Assembly (NCBI RefSeq): GCF_003999975.1
Contig: NZ_RJAC01000001.1
Coordinates: forward strand, 496,001-560,000
Direction of reading: 5' to 3'
Length of the DNA stretch: 64,000 nucleotides
Source: Actinoplanes solisilvae
Lineage (GTDB): Bacteria > Actinomycetota > Actinomycetes > Mycobacteriales > Micromonosporaceae
Shown: positions 50,842 through 60,075 of the stretch, piece by piece
Layout of the letters: every line of letters starts with the position of its first letter
Numbering within the stretch: position 1 is the stretch's first letter
The notes under the pieces: model-generated
Seen by the model: the letters and a program-made list of their open reading frames with translations, nothing else
Database searches by the model: none
Told to the model about the DNA's origin: nothing
Translations under genes and position numbers: made by a program

Positions 50842-51993
50842 ATGCGACTCACCGACGACCAGGAGACGATGGCCGCCGCCGTCGAAGACCAGTGGCTGGC
50901 CGCGGCCCTCGAAACCGCTCCCGCCAACCGTCCCGCCGCCGAAGAGGCCGTCCGCGAGGCCTACCGCCAGGCCGGCCTCCCAGCACCGGAGCGCATCTTC
51001 TGGCTCGGCTCCCCCCGCGCCGGCGCAGTCGCCGCCGCCCTGCTGTCCGCCGCGCTTCCCACGGCCGGTCCCGCTTGGGTCGCCGAGGTGGAGTCGGCCC
51101 TGGTCCGGCAGGGGTGGGTTCCGGGCGACACCGCGGGTCCCTCGGTCCGGCGGCTCGTGCGCACCGAGCCGTGGGCCGCTGCCCGCGACCGGGCCGCTCA
51201 GGCGCTCGGCCCCGACGGGTGGGCCCAGCTCAGCGCAGCCGCCGGCCGCCGCTCCTGGGCCCTGGTGATGGACCGGGTCGCCGCCCGGCTGCGGCTGCGC
51301 CTCGGGGAAGACCTGAGCGCCGATCTCCCCGGCGACCTGGGCCGGTCGGCCCGCTCCCGCCTGCTCGACGCGATCTACGGGCAACACGACGGCGCCTGGC
51401 TGTCCACTTTCGAGGCCGCCGACCGCCTGCGCCCCGACGCCGGCCTGATGGCGGGTCTCACCGGGCTGGCCGCCACCGCTCGCCACTGCGGCTGGTGGTG
51501 GGCCGGCACCCGCTTCGCCGTCCTCACCGAACGCCCGAGCCTGCTGACCCGCGACAACGTGGGCCGCCTGCACCGCGGCGAGGGTCCGGCGATGGAATTT
51601 CCCGACGGCTACGCCTTGTGGGCCTGGCGCGGCATGCCGATCCCGGTCGACCTGGCCGCCGAGCTGCCCACGTTGACCGCCGCCCGCATCGGCGCCGAAC
51701 CCAACGCCGAACTGCGCCGCGTCATGCTCGAACACTTCGGCTACGACCGCTACCTGCGCGAGGCCGGCGCCCAAACGATCCACAACGACGAGACCGGCAC
51801 CCTCTGGCACCTCCCCCTCGACGGCGACGAGCCCCTCGTCATGGTCGAGGTCGTCAACGCCACCCCCGAGCCCGACGGCACCAGCCGCATCTACTGGCTC
51901 CGAGTGCCGCCCACCACCCGCACAGCCCGCGAGGGCGTCGCCTGGACGTTCGGCCTCACCGAGGACGAATACCACCCGCTGATCCAGACGTAG
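50842..51993 (+). CDS. DUF6745 domain-containing protein
   Basis: A 383-residue soluble protein of the DUF6745 type. Its C-terminal half contains RLHRGEGPAMEFPDGYALWAW, GMPIPVDLA, ARIGAEPNAELRRVMLEHFG and TGTLWHLPLDGDEPLVMVEV, an ordering shared by many actinobacterial proteins. No catalytic motif is obvious. ATG 50842 follows GAGAGG. It is the last gene of the apparent operon. Confidence 0.85.
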   Translation: MRLTDDQETMAAAVEDQWLAAALETAPANRPAAEEAVREAYRQAGLPAPERIFWLGSPRAGAVAAALLSAALPTAGPAWVAEVESALVRQGWVPGDTAGPSVRRLVRTEPWAAARDRAAQALGPDGWAQLSAAAGRRSWALVMDRVAARLRLRLGEDLSADLPGDLGRSARSRLLDAIYGQHDGAWLSTFEAADRLRPDAGLMAGLTGLAATARHCGWWWAGTRFAVLTERPSLLTRDNVGRLHRGEGPAMEFPDGYALWAWRGMPIPVDLAAELPTLTAARIGAEPNAELRRVMLEHFGYDRYLREAGAQTIHNDETGTLWHLPLDGDEPLVMVEVVNATPEPDGTSRIYWLRVPPTTRTAREGVAWTFGLTEDEYHPLIQT

Positions 51994-52090
51994 GCTCTTC
52001 GCCGTCGCCGACTGCTGCCGGGCTCTGATCGTTCGCAGGGCTCGGCCGAGCTTCTTCCAGAACGCGAACAGGGCCCCGGTGTCTCCGAAA

Positions 52091-52126
52091 CGAAAAACGC
52101 GGCCAGTCGAAGACTGACCGCGTTTC
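52091..52126 (-). terminator. intrinsic terminator of tRNA-fMet (first copy)
   Basis: AAACGCGG-c-CAGTC / GACTG-a-CCGCGTTT (52096-52126) forms a long stem around a GAA loop. The minus strand continues with TTTTT. It lies 7 bases beyond the tRNA 3' end. Confidence 0.85.
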
Positions 52127-52133
52127 CCTTTGT

Positions 52134-52207
52134 AGCGGGGACAGGATTTGAACCTGCGACCTCTGGGTTATGAGCCCAGCGAGCTACCGAGCTGCTCCAC
52201 CCCGCGT
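52134..52207 (-). tRNA. tRNA-fMet (initiator, anticodon CAT), copy 1
   Basis: A 74-nt cloverleaf on the minus strand. Acceptor CGCGGGG pairs with CCCCGC, leaving a C1-U72 mismatch, the initiator hallmark. The anticodon stem carries the three G-C pairs (GGG/CCC) around CTCATAA. The T-loop is TTCAAAT. CCA is not encoded. An identical copy is at 62170-62243. Confidence 0.95.
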
Positions 52208-52356
52208 CGGTAGTTAAACCCTACCCTGCCCGGTCCCCCAATGCCCAATCCGGGGGTCCGCCCGGGCCTCAACGCACCTCTGACCTGCGGGTTCATGTTC
52301 TGATCATCACGACCGGCGGCCGTGACGAGCGAGGGCTCGGCGGGCAAACACTGCCC

Positions 52357-53187
52357 ATGACGCTCTCCGTGCAGGACCTTCGAGCCGCGATCAACCGTGA
52401 ACTTCCTGGCCTACGCGCCGACCTTGAACGGCTCATACGCATTCCGGGCATCGCCTTCGACGGCTTCGACCGCGGCGAGCTCGAACGTTCCGCCGAGGCC
52501 GTGGCCGACCTGCTTCGCGGCTGCGGCCTGACCCCGACGATCACGCACAACGCCGTGATCGCCCGCCGGCCGGCCCCACCCGGGGCGCCACCGTGATGCT
52601 CTACGCCCACCATGACGTGCAGCCCGCCTGCGACCGCTCGCTCTGGACCGGCGACCCGTTCGGGCCGCAGGAGCGCTACGGCCGCCTCTACGGACGCGGC
52701 ACCGCCGACGACAAGGCCGGCATCGTGGCCCACGTCGCCGCCCCGCGCGCCTTCGGCGACGAGCTGCCGGTCGGCGTCGTCCTGTTCGTCGAGGGCGAGG
52801 AGGAGTGGACGCCGGAGACGCTTGGACCGCCTTGCAGGCCCACCTGGAGAAGCACGTCCCCTGGGGCGCCCAGACAACCGTCGCCCTGGAGGTCAGCGGC
52901 CAGCCCAATCGCCTCCCCACCTCGGGCCCGGTGATCGACGCCGCCCACGCCGCCCTACGCGACGCGTGGGACGGCACCGACCCCGTAGACATGGGCCTGG
53001 GCGCTCGATCCCCCTGGTAGCCGAGCTGCAGGCGCTCTACCCCCACGCAACGATCATGGTCACCGCAGCCGAAGACCCATACTCCAGCACCCACTCGCCG
53101 AACGAGAGCCTGGACCTCACGGAACTAGCCCGAATCTGCCTGTCCGAAGCCCTGCTGCTGCGAAATCTCGCCTCCATCCGCCAATGA
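52357..53187 (+). pseudogene. M20-family dipeptidase, broken
   Basis: Recognisable pieces in successive frames: an N-terminal helix region (52357-52596), the metal site [26 protein letters not shown] and FVEGEEE (52593 to about 52815), then part of the C-terminal domain ([18 protein letters not shown]) in another frame from about 52805, and the final EDPYSSTHSPNESLDL in a further frame. At least three frame changes are needed. The central catalytic and dimerisation part, about 150-200 residues, is missing. Confidence 0.88.
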
Positions 53188-53334
53188 GAGTCGGCGAACC
53201 GGTCCCGGAAGGCCTGCTCGACGATCAGCGGCGCGTGGCCGTGCGCGAAGACCGTGCACAGCCACTCGAAACTGCGCGACAGGGCGAGGTAGCTTTCATC
53301 CGGTCACACGCCACGACCGCTGAAGGGCCCGTAG

Positions 53335-56067
53335 TTGACGCCGCGATTCGCCATCCTCGGGCCGGTCGAGATCCGCACCGCCGCCGAACCGATCAGCGTG
53401 CCCCGCGCGCAACGCCGCGGCCTGCTGGCCTATCTGCTGCTCAACAGCGACCGCCTGGTCACCGCGGACGGGATCGCGGCCGCGCTCTGGGGGCCGGAGC
53501 CGCCGGCCAGTGCCCGCTCCCAGGTCCACACCACGGTCAGCGTGCTGCGGGGTCACCTGCGTACCGCCGGGTCGAACGCCGAGCTGGTCGGCCGGGCGGG
53601 CGGATATCAGCTCTCGCTGGGCGGCGACGAGCTCGACCTGGTGCGGTTCGAGGAGCTGGTCAGCCGGGCCCGCACCGACATGCGGGCCGAACGCTGGGCC
53701 GACGCCGCCGACGCGCTGCGGTCGGCCCTCGACCTGTGGCGGGGTGAGGCGCTGGCCGACGCGTCGGGGGCGTTCGTCGCGGCCAGCCGGCTGAGCCTGC
53801 ACGATCAGCGGCTCGGCGCGGTCGAGTCCTCGATGGAGTGCCGGCTCAAGCTGGACGAATATGCCGCCGTACAGCCCGAGCTGCGGGAACTGGTCGTCCA
53901 GCATCCGCTGCACGAGGGCTTCCGGGGCCAGCTCATGCGCGCCCTCTGGCGCGACGGGCGCCGCGAGGAAGCCCTCCAGCAGTTCCAGCAGCTCCGGGCG
54001 ACGCTGGCCGAGCAACAGGGCCTCGACCCGGGACCGGAGCTGGCCGCCCTGCAGAAGGCGATCCTGGTCGGCGACCCGCCCGCGCCGGTCCCGACCGTCT
54101 GGCGCCCTCCGGCCCCGGCTCAGTTGCCGCCACGGCCGAGGGACTTCGTCGGGCGTACGGCCGAACTGCGCACCCTCGACAGCACACCCCGGGTGGCGGT
54201 GATCGTCGGTGGGGCCGGAGTCGGCAAGACCGCGCTGGCCGTGCACTGGGCGGCCGACCGGGCCGCCGAGTCGCCGGACGGTCAGCTCTTCGTCGATCTG
54301 CACGGGTTCGGCCAGCAGCCGGCCCTCACCCCGCACCGGGCACTGGAACGGCTGCTGCGCGGAATCGGCGTCCCGGCCGACGAGCTCCCGGCCGACGTCG
54401 ACGAGCGCGGCGCCCTCTATCGGTCGCTCACCGCGAACCGCCGCTATCTGGCGATCCTCGACAACGCCGAGGACTCCGACCAGGTACGCCCGTTGCTCGC
54501 GGCCGGGACGAGCCGGACCGTGGTGACCAGCCGGCGCCGGCTGGACGGCCTGGTGGTCCACTCGGACGCGACCGTGGTGTCGATCCCGCCGCTCCCCGAG
54601 GCCGACGGGCGCCACCTGCTGGCCGCCCTGACCGGGCTGGACGCGGCCGATCCGGAGCTCGGCCGGCTGACCGCGCTGTGCGACCAGCTGCCGCTGGCGC
54701 TGCGGATCGCGGCCGCCCGCCTGCGGCCCGCATCCTCGATCGGGGTGGGCGAGCTGGCCGACGCGCTGACCGCCGAGCACGAGCGGCTGCACGAGCTGGC
54801 GGTCGAGGACGGCGGGGTGGCCGTGCGGGCCGCGTTCCAGCTCTCCTACCGCGCGCTGTCCGTCCCGGCGGCCCGGCTGTTCCGGTTGCTCGGCCAGTTC
54901 CCCGGTCCGGCGCCCGCGGCCGGTTCCGCCTCCGCCCTGGCCGGAGCGGACGCCGCTGAACCCCTGGCCGAGCTGGTGACCAATCATCTGCTGACCGAGA
55001 CCGGCCCCGACCGCTATGCGTTGCACGATTTGCTCGCGCTTTATGCCCGGGAGCTCTCCGAGCACGACCCGGACGCCGAGCTGCGGCTGCTCGACCGCTA
55101 CGGCACCGCGGCCGCGGCCGGGGAGCGGTTCCTGCGGCCGCACATGCCGCCGGTCGAGCCCGAGCTGCACGGTCCGGTCGTCGAGCCGGTGGTTCTCGCC
55201 GACGCCGACGCCGCCCTCGACTGGTTCGACGCCGAGGCGTCCAATCTGATCGCGCTGATCGGGCGCTGGACCGACCGGCACCCTCGGGCCTGCTGGCAGC
55301 TGGCGACCAACCTGCGCGGCTGGCTGGAGCGTCGCGCGTCGCGCACGACCTGGATCGAGGTGATGCGGTCGGCGCTGGTCGCGGCCGAGGCCGACGGGTC
55401 GGCGGCCGGGCAGGCCGACATCCTGAACAGCCTGGCCATCGCCTATAGCCACCTGCGCCGCCGGGAGGAGGCGCTAGCCACGTACGCCCGGGCCCGGGCG
55501 GTGCGCGAGCAGATGGGCGACGTCCGCGGCGCGGCCGTGGTGGCGATGAACATCGGCTGCCTCAAGAGCGAGATCGGCGAGGTCGACGAGGCGGTCTCCA
55601 CCCTGGAGGATGCGTTGGCCGTGCTCGTCGGGCTGCCCGGCGACAATGCGGTGGTGATCCGGGTGACCCGGCTCAACCTGGCCTATGCCCTGCGCAGGGC
55701 CGGCGCCTATGACCGGGCGCTCGCCCTCAACCAGGCCGTGCTGGCCCAGGCGGAGGCGGCCGGGGACGATGACGTGGCAGCCAACACGCACGTCAACGTG
55801 GGCGCCCTGCACCTGCTCGCGGGCGACCCCGAGGCGGCCCTGCGACACTATCGGATCGCCCTCACGATGGCCCGCGAGCTGCGCTATCGGGTCTATGAAC
55901 GGTGGGCGCTGCGCGGCCTCGGCGACGTGCATCGCGACCGCAAGGAGTTCGCCGAGGCGGCCGCCGTGCTGGCCGAAGCGGTAATGCTCTATCGCGAGGA
56001 CGACGATCCGGCGGCCGACGAGGTGCAGGCCGAGCTCGACTCGGTTCGAGCCCTCGAGAAGCCCTAA
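53335..56067 (+). CDS. AfsR-like regulator: SARP/BTAD, NB-ARC ATPase and TPR domains
   Basis: A 910-residue STAND regulator. Residues about 1-95 form an OmpR-like DNA-binding domain (FAILGPVEIR, RGLLAYLLLNSDRLV). About 100-245 is the BTAD domain. About 265-560 is an NB-ARC ATPase with P-loop VIVGGAGVGKTALA and LAILDNAEDSDQVRPLL. The C-terminal third has TPRs (ILNSLAIAYSHLRRREEALA and others). The likely start is TTG 53335. It stands at the head of the peptide cluster and converges on a second SARP gene, overlapping by 4 bases. Confidence 0.9.
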   Translation: MTPRFAILGPVEIRTAAEPISVPRAQRRGLLAYLLLNSDRLVTADGIAAALWGPEPPASARSQVHTTVSVLRGHLRTAGSNAELVGRAGGYQLSLGGDELDLVRFEELVSRARTDMRAERWADAADALRSALDLWRGEALADASGAFVAASRLSLHDQRLGAVESSMECRLKLDEYAAVQPELRELVVQHPLHEGFRGQLMRALWRDGRREEALQQFQQLRATLAEQQGLDPGPELAALQKAILVGDPPAPVPTVWRPPAPAQLPPRPRDFVGRTAELRTLDSTPRVAVIVGGAGVGKTALAVHWAADRAAESPDGQLFVDLHGFGQQPALTPHRALERLLRGIGVPADELPADVDERGALYRSLTANRRYLAILDNAEDSDQVRPLLAAGTSRTVVTSRRRLDGLVVHSDATVVSIPPLPEADGRHLLAALTGLDAADPELGRLTALCDQLPLALRIAAARLRPASSIGVGELADALTAEHERLHELAVEDGGVAVRAAFQLSYRALSVPAARLFRLLGQFPGPAPAAGSASALAGADAAEPLAELVTNHLLTETGPDRYALHDLLALYARELSEHDPDAELRLLDRYGTAAAAGERFLRPHMPPVEPELHGPVVEPVVLADADAALDWFDAEASNLIALIGRWTDRHPRACWQLATNLRGWLERRASRTTWIEVMRSALVAAEADGSAAGQADILNSLAIAYSHLRRREEALATYARARAVREQMGDVRGAAVVAMNIGCLKSEIGEVDEAVSTLEDALAVLVGLPGDNAVVIRVTRLNLAYALRRAGAYDRALALNQAVLAQAEAAGDDDVAANTHVNVGALHLLAGDPEAALRHYRIALTMARELRYRVYERWALRGLGDVHRDRKEFAEAAAVLAEAVMLYREDDDPAADEVQAELDSVRALEKP

Positions 56068-56798
56068 CACAGGTCCTGCAGCAGCACTCGCTGATAGAGC
56101 TGCTGAATCTGCGGGCACGGGTCGAGGCCGAGCTCCCGGCGCAGCAGGTCGCGCCCGGCCCGATAGACCTCGATCGCCTCGCGCTGGCGGCCGGCGTGAT
56201 AGAGCGCGGTCATGAGCTGGCCGCGGGCCCGCTCCCGGAACGGATGCCGGGCGACGAACTCGACCAGGTCCGGGGTGAGGTGGCGGTAGCGGCCACAGGC
56301 CAGCTTCAGGTCGGCGTGATCCTCGACGGCCAGCAACTGGCCCTCGGCCAGCGCCGCCCGGGCCAGGCCGGCGAACGGCGCCTCGACGCCGTCCAGCGCC
56401 GGGCCGCGCCACAGGCGGATCGCCCGGTCATAGGCCACACACGCCTGTTCGGCGTCGGGCGCGGACCGGCCGAGCGCGACCAGCCGGTCGAACCGGGCCT
56501 GGTCGACGTCGGCGGTCAACACGTAACCCGGGGCGCTGGTGCGCAGCGCCCCGGCCGACCCGGCGAGTTTGCGGCGTATGCCCGAGACCAGGGCCTGCAC
56601 CCTGGTCCGGGCACACCGCGGCGGTCGATCGCCCCACAGCCCGTCCACGATCGCCCCCGTTGACACGACGCGAGCGGGTGCGAGAGCCAGCAGCGCGACG
56701 AGGGCGCGTTCGAGGGGCGACATGGCGATCTGATGATCACCCGCGAACACCTCGATCGAACCCAGCACCAACACCTGCACAGCCTCGACCGGAACCAT
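56064..56798 (-). CDS. SARP-family transcriptional activator (AfsR/DnrI/RedD type)
   Basis: A 244-residue regulator with a winged-helix DNA-binding domain (VQVLVLGSIEVFAGDHQIAM, LERALVALLALAPARVV, ALVSGIRRKLAGSAGALRTS) and a C-terminal BTAD domain ending ELGLDPCPQIQQLYQRVL. It lacks ATPase and TPR parts, as in pathway-specific activators of secondary metabolism. ATG 56798 has GGGGG upstream. It is divergent from the peptide precursor gene, with SARP-type repeats in the shared intergenic region. Confidence 0.9.
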   Translation of the reverse strand: MVPVEAVQVLVLGSIEVFAGDHQIAMSPLERALVALLALAPARVVSTGAIVDGLWGDRPPRCARTRVQALVSGIRRKLAGSAGALRTSAPGYVLTADVDQARFDRLVALGRSAPDAEQACVAYDRAIRLWRGPALDGVEAPFAGLARAALAEGQLLAVEDHADLKLACGRYRHLTPDLVEFVARHPFRERARGQLMTALYHAGRQREAIEVYRAGRDLLRRELGLDPCPQIQQLYQRVLLQDLC

Positions 56799-56884
56799 CG
56801 ACAACCCCCGTTTTCTCTGGCGCCGCACAGTCTGGTCCACCCGGTTCATACATCGCCTACACACGCGTGCGACCGGCGCATAGC

Positions 56885-56913
56885 GGCTTCGTAGTGGCTT
56901 CGCAGCGCGGCTC
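56885..56913 (+). promoter_or_regulatory. SARP-type operator: three heptamers with 11-bp period
   Basis: GGCTTCG (56885-56891), GGCTTCG (56896-56902) and GCGGCTC (56907-56913) are spaced exactly 11 bases apart. Heptameric direct repeats with 4-base spacers are the known binding pattern of SARP activators. The site lies 60-88 bases before the precursor start. A clear -10 box was not found. Confidence 0.6.
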
Positions 56914-56972
56914 GGCATCGTCCTTCTCGTCGCCCGGCACTCGGCCGGGAGGACGAGAAGGGAGTGCACAGG

Positions 56973-57149
56973 GTGTCGAAGCTGATGAACAAGTTCGGCG
57001 ACCGGATGCTCGGCCTGCTGCTGGCCGAGCGCGAGGCCGGGGCCTGCACGGCGAACTACGGGAAAGGCTGCGGCTGCTCGGGCGGGCGGCAGAAGCTGTA
57101 CGACTGCAACGGCGTCTGCCGCGCGACCCAGTTCGGCTGCCAACAGTAA
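56973..57149 (+). CDS. Cys-rich peptide precursor, candidate disulfide-rich RiPP or bacteriocin
   Basis: A 58-residue peptide. Residues 1-24 form a leader with an amphipathic helix (SKLMNKFGDRMLGLLLAERE) ending in AGA. Residues 25-58 form a core with six Cys (25, 33, 35, 45, 49, 56) in a C-x7-C-x-C-x9-C-x3-C-x6-C pattern, compatible with three disulfides. GTG 56973 has AAGGGAG about 8 bases upstream. The leader is not a classical Sec signal. The AGA before Cys25 suits the S26 peptidase encoded downstream. I do not recognise a named family. Confidence 0.82.
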   Translation: MSKLMNKFGDRMLGLLLAEREAGACTANYGKGCGCSGGRQKLYDCNGVCRATQFGCQQ

Positions 57150-57201
57150 TGACCCGTCGGGGCGGCTCCCGCGCGAGCCGCCCCGACGCCCGGGAGGCGT
57201 C

Positions 57202-57714
57202 ATGAGTTATCTGGAAATCGTCTGCCGGGTCACCCTCGGCGTCACGTTCCTGGCCGCCGCGGTCGGCAAAGCCCGCGACCGTTCGGCGTTCCAGGCGTTC
57301 ACCGATTCGCTGCGCATGTTCGAGCGCCTGCCGGCCCGCCTGCGCCCGGCCGCCGGGGTGGCCACGATCGCGGTCGAACTGTCCATCGTGGCCCTGCTGG
57401 TGTGGCGTACGACCGTCCCGGCCGGACTGGTCCTGGCCGCGGTCACGCTGGTCGTCTTCACCGCCGCGATGGCGAGCGTCGAGCGGCGGGGCGGGCACGC
57501 CACATGCCGGTGCTTCGGCGGATCCGACGAGTGGGGGCGGTCCCAGGTCGTACGCAATCTGCTGTTGACCGTGCTGGCCCTGCTCGGGTTGCCGGCCCTG
57601 GCGCTCGCTCCCGTCGCGGCACCCCTGGCCGCGGCCGCTCTCACCGCGGTGATCGCCGCGACCGCCACCCTCGCGCTGCTCCACGTCAAGGACATCGCGT
57701 ACGTCTTCCGTTAG
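57202..57714 (+). CDS. MauE/DoxX-family redox-associated membrane protein
   Basis: A 170-residue protein with four TM helices (VTLGVTFLAAAVGKARDRSA at the start, TVPAGLVLAAVTLVVFTAAMA, later two more). The MauE hallmark Cys motif ATCRCFGG lies at about residue 100, with VGKARDRSAF near the N-terminus. MauE proteins are membrane electron carriers used in disulfide formation of small secreted proteins. ATG 57202 follows GGGAGG. It lies 52 bases after the precursor. Confidence 0.9.
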   Translation: MSYLEIVCRVTLGVTFLAAAVGKARDRSAFQAFTDSLRMFERLPARLRPAAGVATIAVELSIVALLVWRTTVPAGLVLAAVTLVVFTAAMASVERRGGHATCRCFGGSDEWGRSQVVRNLLLTVLALLGLPALALAPVAAPLAAAALTAVIAATATLALLHVKDIAYVFR

Positions 57715-57724
57715 GGGAACCGAG

Positions 57725-58276
57725 ATGCTGACCCTCACCGCCGCGGTCGTCGCACTGGCCGTGCTGACCGTGTTCAACCTGCTGATCTGTTTCGCGGTCA
57801 TCCGTCGGTTGCGGGCGGTCGAGGAGTCCTCGGGCCGCGAACAGTACGCCGACGACCTGCCCCGCCCCGGCACCGCGGTCACCGGCTTCTCGGCCGTGAC
57901 CAGCGACGGGATCGTGCTCGGCACCACCGACCTGGCCCACGACGAGGACTTCGTCGGGGTGGTCTCGGTCGGCTGCCCGGCCTGCGAGGCGTTCGCCGAC
58001 GGGCTGTCCGAGCGGGCCGACCGACTGCCCGAGCGGGCGCTGCTGATCGTGACCGCGGGCGAGGGCGACGACCCGGCGTCGATGGTCGAGCGGCTACGCC
58101 CGTACGCCTCGGTCGTGGTGACCGCCGACGACGGCCCGGAGCTGGCCGCCTTCGGGGAGATCACCGCGTTCCCGACCTTCATGCGGCTCGAGCGAGGTGT
58201 CGTGGTCGCGTCCCACGTCAAGGCCGACGCGATCCTCCGGACGTTCCCGGCGTCCCGCGCCGGCGCCGTGCGATGA
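57725..58276 (+). CDS. membrane-anchored thioredoxin-fold protein with CPAC motif
   Basis: A 183-residue protein with one N-terminal TM helix (LTAAVVALAVLTVFNLLICFAV) and an outer thioredoxin-like domain. The redox motif VSVGCPACEAFADGL is at about residue 83, with cis-Pro region AFPTFMRLERG near 157. The layout matches TlpA/MauD-like partners of MauE. ATG 57725 has AGGGGAA upstream. Its stop overlaps the ABC gene start (ATGA). Confidence 0.9.
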   Translation: MLTLTAAVVALAVLTVFNLLICFAVIRRLRAVEESSGREQYADDLPRPGTAVTGFSAVTSDGIVLGTTDLAHDEDFVGVVSVGCPACEAFADGLSERADRLPERALLIVTAGEGDDPASMVERLRPYASVVVTADDGPELAAFGEITAFPTFMRLERGVVVASHVKADAILRTFPASRAGAVR

Positions 58277-60075
58277 GTCTGCGGCACGCGGCCCGGGAGG
58301 CGGCGGCGGTCCAGTTCCGGGCGTCCCGCCTGGGCAGCGTGGCGCTCATGCTGCTCACGCTGGGTCTCGGAGTGGCTCCGGCGGCGGCCGCCTGGCTCGG
58401 CAAGCTGCTGCTCGACGAGCTGACCCGGGGCCACGCCGCCGACCCGCACCGGGTGACGTTCTACGCGGTCGCCGGGGCCGGCATCGTCGCGCTCGCCGCG
58501 GCCGGCAGTCAGCTGGTCGACGTGCTTGCCCACTTCCTCAAGCTGAGGACCACCGCGCTGCTCCACGCCCGGCTGTTCGACCGGGTCAACCGGCTGGTCG
58601 GGGTGCACCAGTTCGAGGATCCGGGCTATCAGGACCAGCTCCGGATGGCCCAGGACGGAGCCACCGAGGCGCCGGCCGCGGTCGCCTCGTTCGTCACCGA
58701 CACCGTCCGGGGGATGATCACCGCGGCCGCCTATGTCGGGGTCGTGTTCGCCCTCTGGCCCCCGCTCGTGGTGCTGATCGTGATCAGCGCGGTCGGGGCG
58801 GTCGCGGCCCAGTCCTACCTGGCCCGCCTCTATATCGCATCGTCCGCCACGATCGCGTCGAGCATGCGCCGCCGCTCGATGTATCAGCTGGTCATGCTGA
58901 GCGCCCAGGCGGCCAAGGAGATCCGGCTCTATGGCCTGGGGGCGTTCTTCCACGGCCGGATGATGCGGGCGCTGCGCCGGGGCAACGCCGCCGAACTGAG
59001 CGTCACCCGTCGGGCCGCCCTCAACCAGTCGGTGTTCGCGCTGGTCGGCGGGGTGATCGCGGCGGCCGGCACGCTCGTGGTCGCGCACCGGGTGCTACTC
59101 GGCCAGTCCACGATCGGTGATGTGGCCTTTCTCGGGGCGGCGGTGGCCGGTCTGCAACTCGGCCTGTCCGGGGTGATCGACGCGTTCGGGCGGGTCCGAT
59201 TCTCGCTCGGGCTGTTCGAGAGCTTCCTGACCGTCGAACGCCGGACCGAGGACCTGCCGGCCGGGCGGGCCGGGGTGCCGGCGCTGCGGGACGGAATCGA
59301 GCTGCGCGACGTCTGGTTCCGCTACCCGCGCGGCCCCTGGATCCTGCGCGGCGCCTCGTTCACCATCCGCCGCGGCGAGACGGTCGGGCTGGTCGGGCTC
59401 AACGGGGCCGGCAAGAGCACGCTGGTCAAGCTGCTCTGCCGGTTCTATGACCCGTCCAGGGGCAGCATCCGGTGGGACGGGGCCGACCTGCGCGATCTCG
59501 ACTCGGCCGAGCTCCGAAGCCGCTACGGCGTGACTTATCAGGATTTCATGGAGTTCGACCTGACGGCGCGGGAGAGCGTCGGGATCGGCGACCTGCCGCG
59601 GGCGGGCGAGCTGTCCGAGGTACGCCGGACCGCCGCGCTGGCCGGCATCGACGACTACCTGACCGGGCTGCCACAGGGCTACGACACGATGCTGAGCCGG
59701 GTGTTCTTCGACGAGGACGAGGAAGAGCACGGGGTCAACCCGTCCGGCGGCCAGTGGCAGCGGATCGCCTTGGCCCGGTCGTTGATGCGTACCGAAGCCG
59801 ATCTGTTGATCCTCGACGAGCCGAGCGCGGGACTGGATCCGCTCGCCGAACACGAGATCCACGCGACGCTGCGGGACCACCGGCACGGGCGTACCTGCCT
59901 GCTGATCTCGCATCGGCTCTCCACCCTGCGCGGCGCCGACCGCATTGTGGTGCTGGACAACGGCCGGATCACCGAGGAGGGCAGCCACGAGGAACTGATG
60001 GCGGCCGACGGGCGCTACGCGGCGCTGTTCCGCCTGCAGGCCAGCGGCTACGACGTCGAGGCGGCCCCTCGGTGA
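58273..60075 (+). CDS. ABC exporter, fused permease and ATP-binding protein
   Basis: A 600-residue half transporter. Six TM helices occupy about residues 20-330, with no N-terminal C39 peptidase. The ATPase carries Walker A LVGLNGAGKSTLVK, signature NPSGGQWQRIALARSL, Walker B LLILDEPSAGLDP and ISHRLSTL. An unusual acidic insertion (FDEDEEEHGV) precedes the signature. It probably exports the Cys-rich peptide. Its stop overlaps the S26 start by GTGA. Confidence 0.93.
   Translation: MSLRHAAREAAAVQFRASRLGSVALMLLTLGLGVAPAAAAWLGKLLLDELTRGHAADPHRVTFYAVAGAGIVALAAAGSQLVDVLAHFLKLRTTALLHARLFDRVNRLVGVHQFEDPGYQDQLRMAQDGATEAPAAVASFVTDTVRGMITAAAYVGVVFALWPPLVVLIVISAVGAVAAQSYLARLYIASSATIASSMRRRSMYQLVMLSAQAAKEIRLYGLGAFFHGRMMRALRRGNAAELSVTRRAALNQSVFALVGGVIAAAGTLVVAHRVLLGQSTIGDVAFLGAAVAGLQLGLSGVIDAFGRVRFSLGLFESFLTVERRTEDLPAGRAGVPALRDGIELRDVWFRYPRGPWILRGASFTIRRGETVGLVGLNGAGKSTLVKLLCRFYDPSRGSIRWDGADLRDLDSAELRSRYGVTYQDFMEFDLTARESVGIGDLPRAGELSEVRRTAALAGIDDYLTGLPQGYDTMLSRVFFDEDEEEHGVNPSGGQWQRIALARSLMRTEADLLILDEPSAGLDPLAEHEIHATLRDHRHGRTCLLISHRLSTLRGADRIVVLDNGRITEEGSHEELMAADGRYAALFRLQASGYDVEAAPR

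Noticed and set aside
52134..52207. tRNA with CAT anticodon as elongator Met or Ile2
   Set aside because: The C1-U72 mismatch and three G-C pairs in the anticodon stem are initiator features.
53190..53300. Minus-strand reading FEWLCTVFAHGHAPLIVEQ, possibly a gene fragment
   Set aside because: Only about 35 residues, no start or stop that defines a gene, and no family I can name; it lies in the decayed region before the AfsR-like gene.
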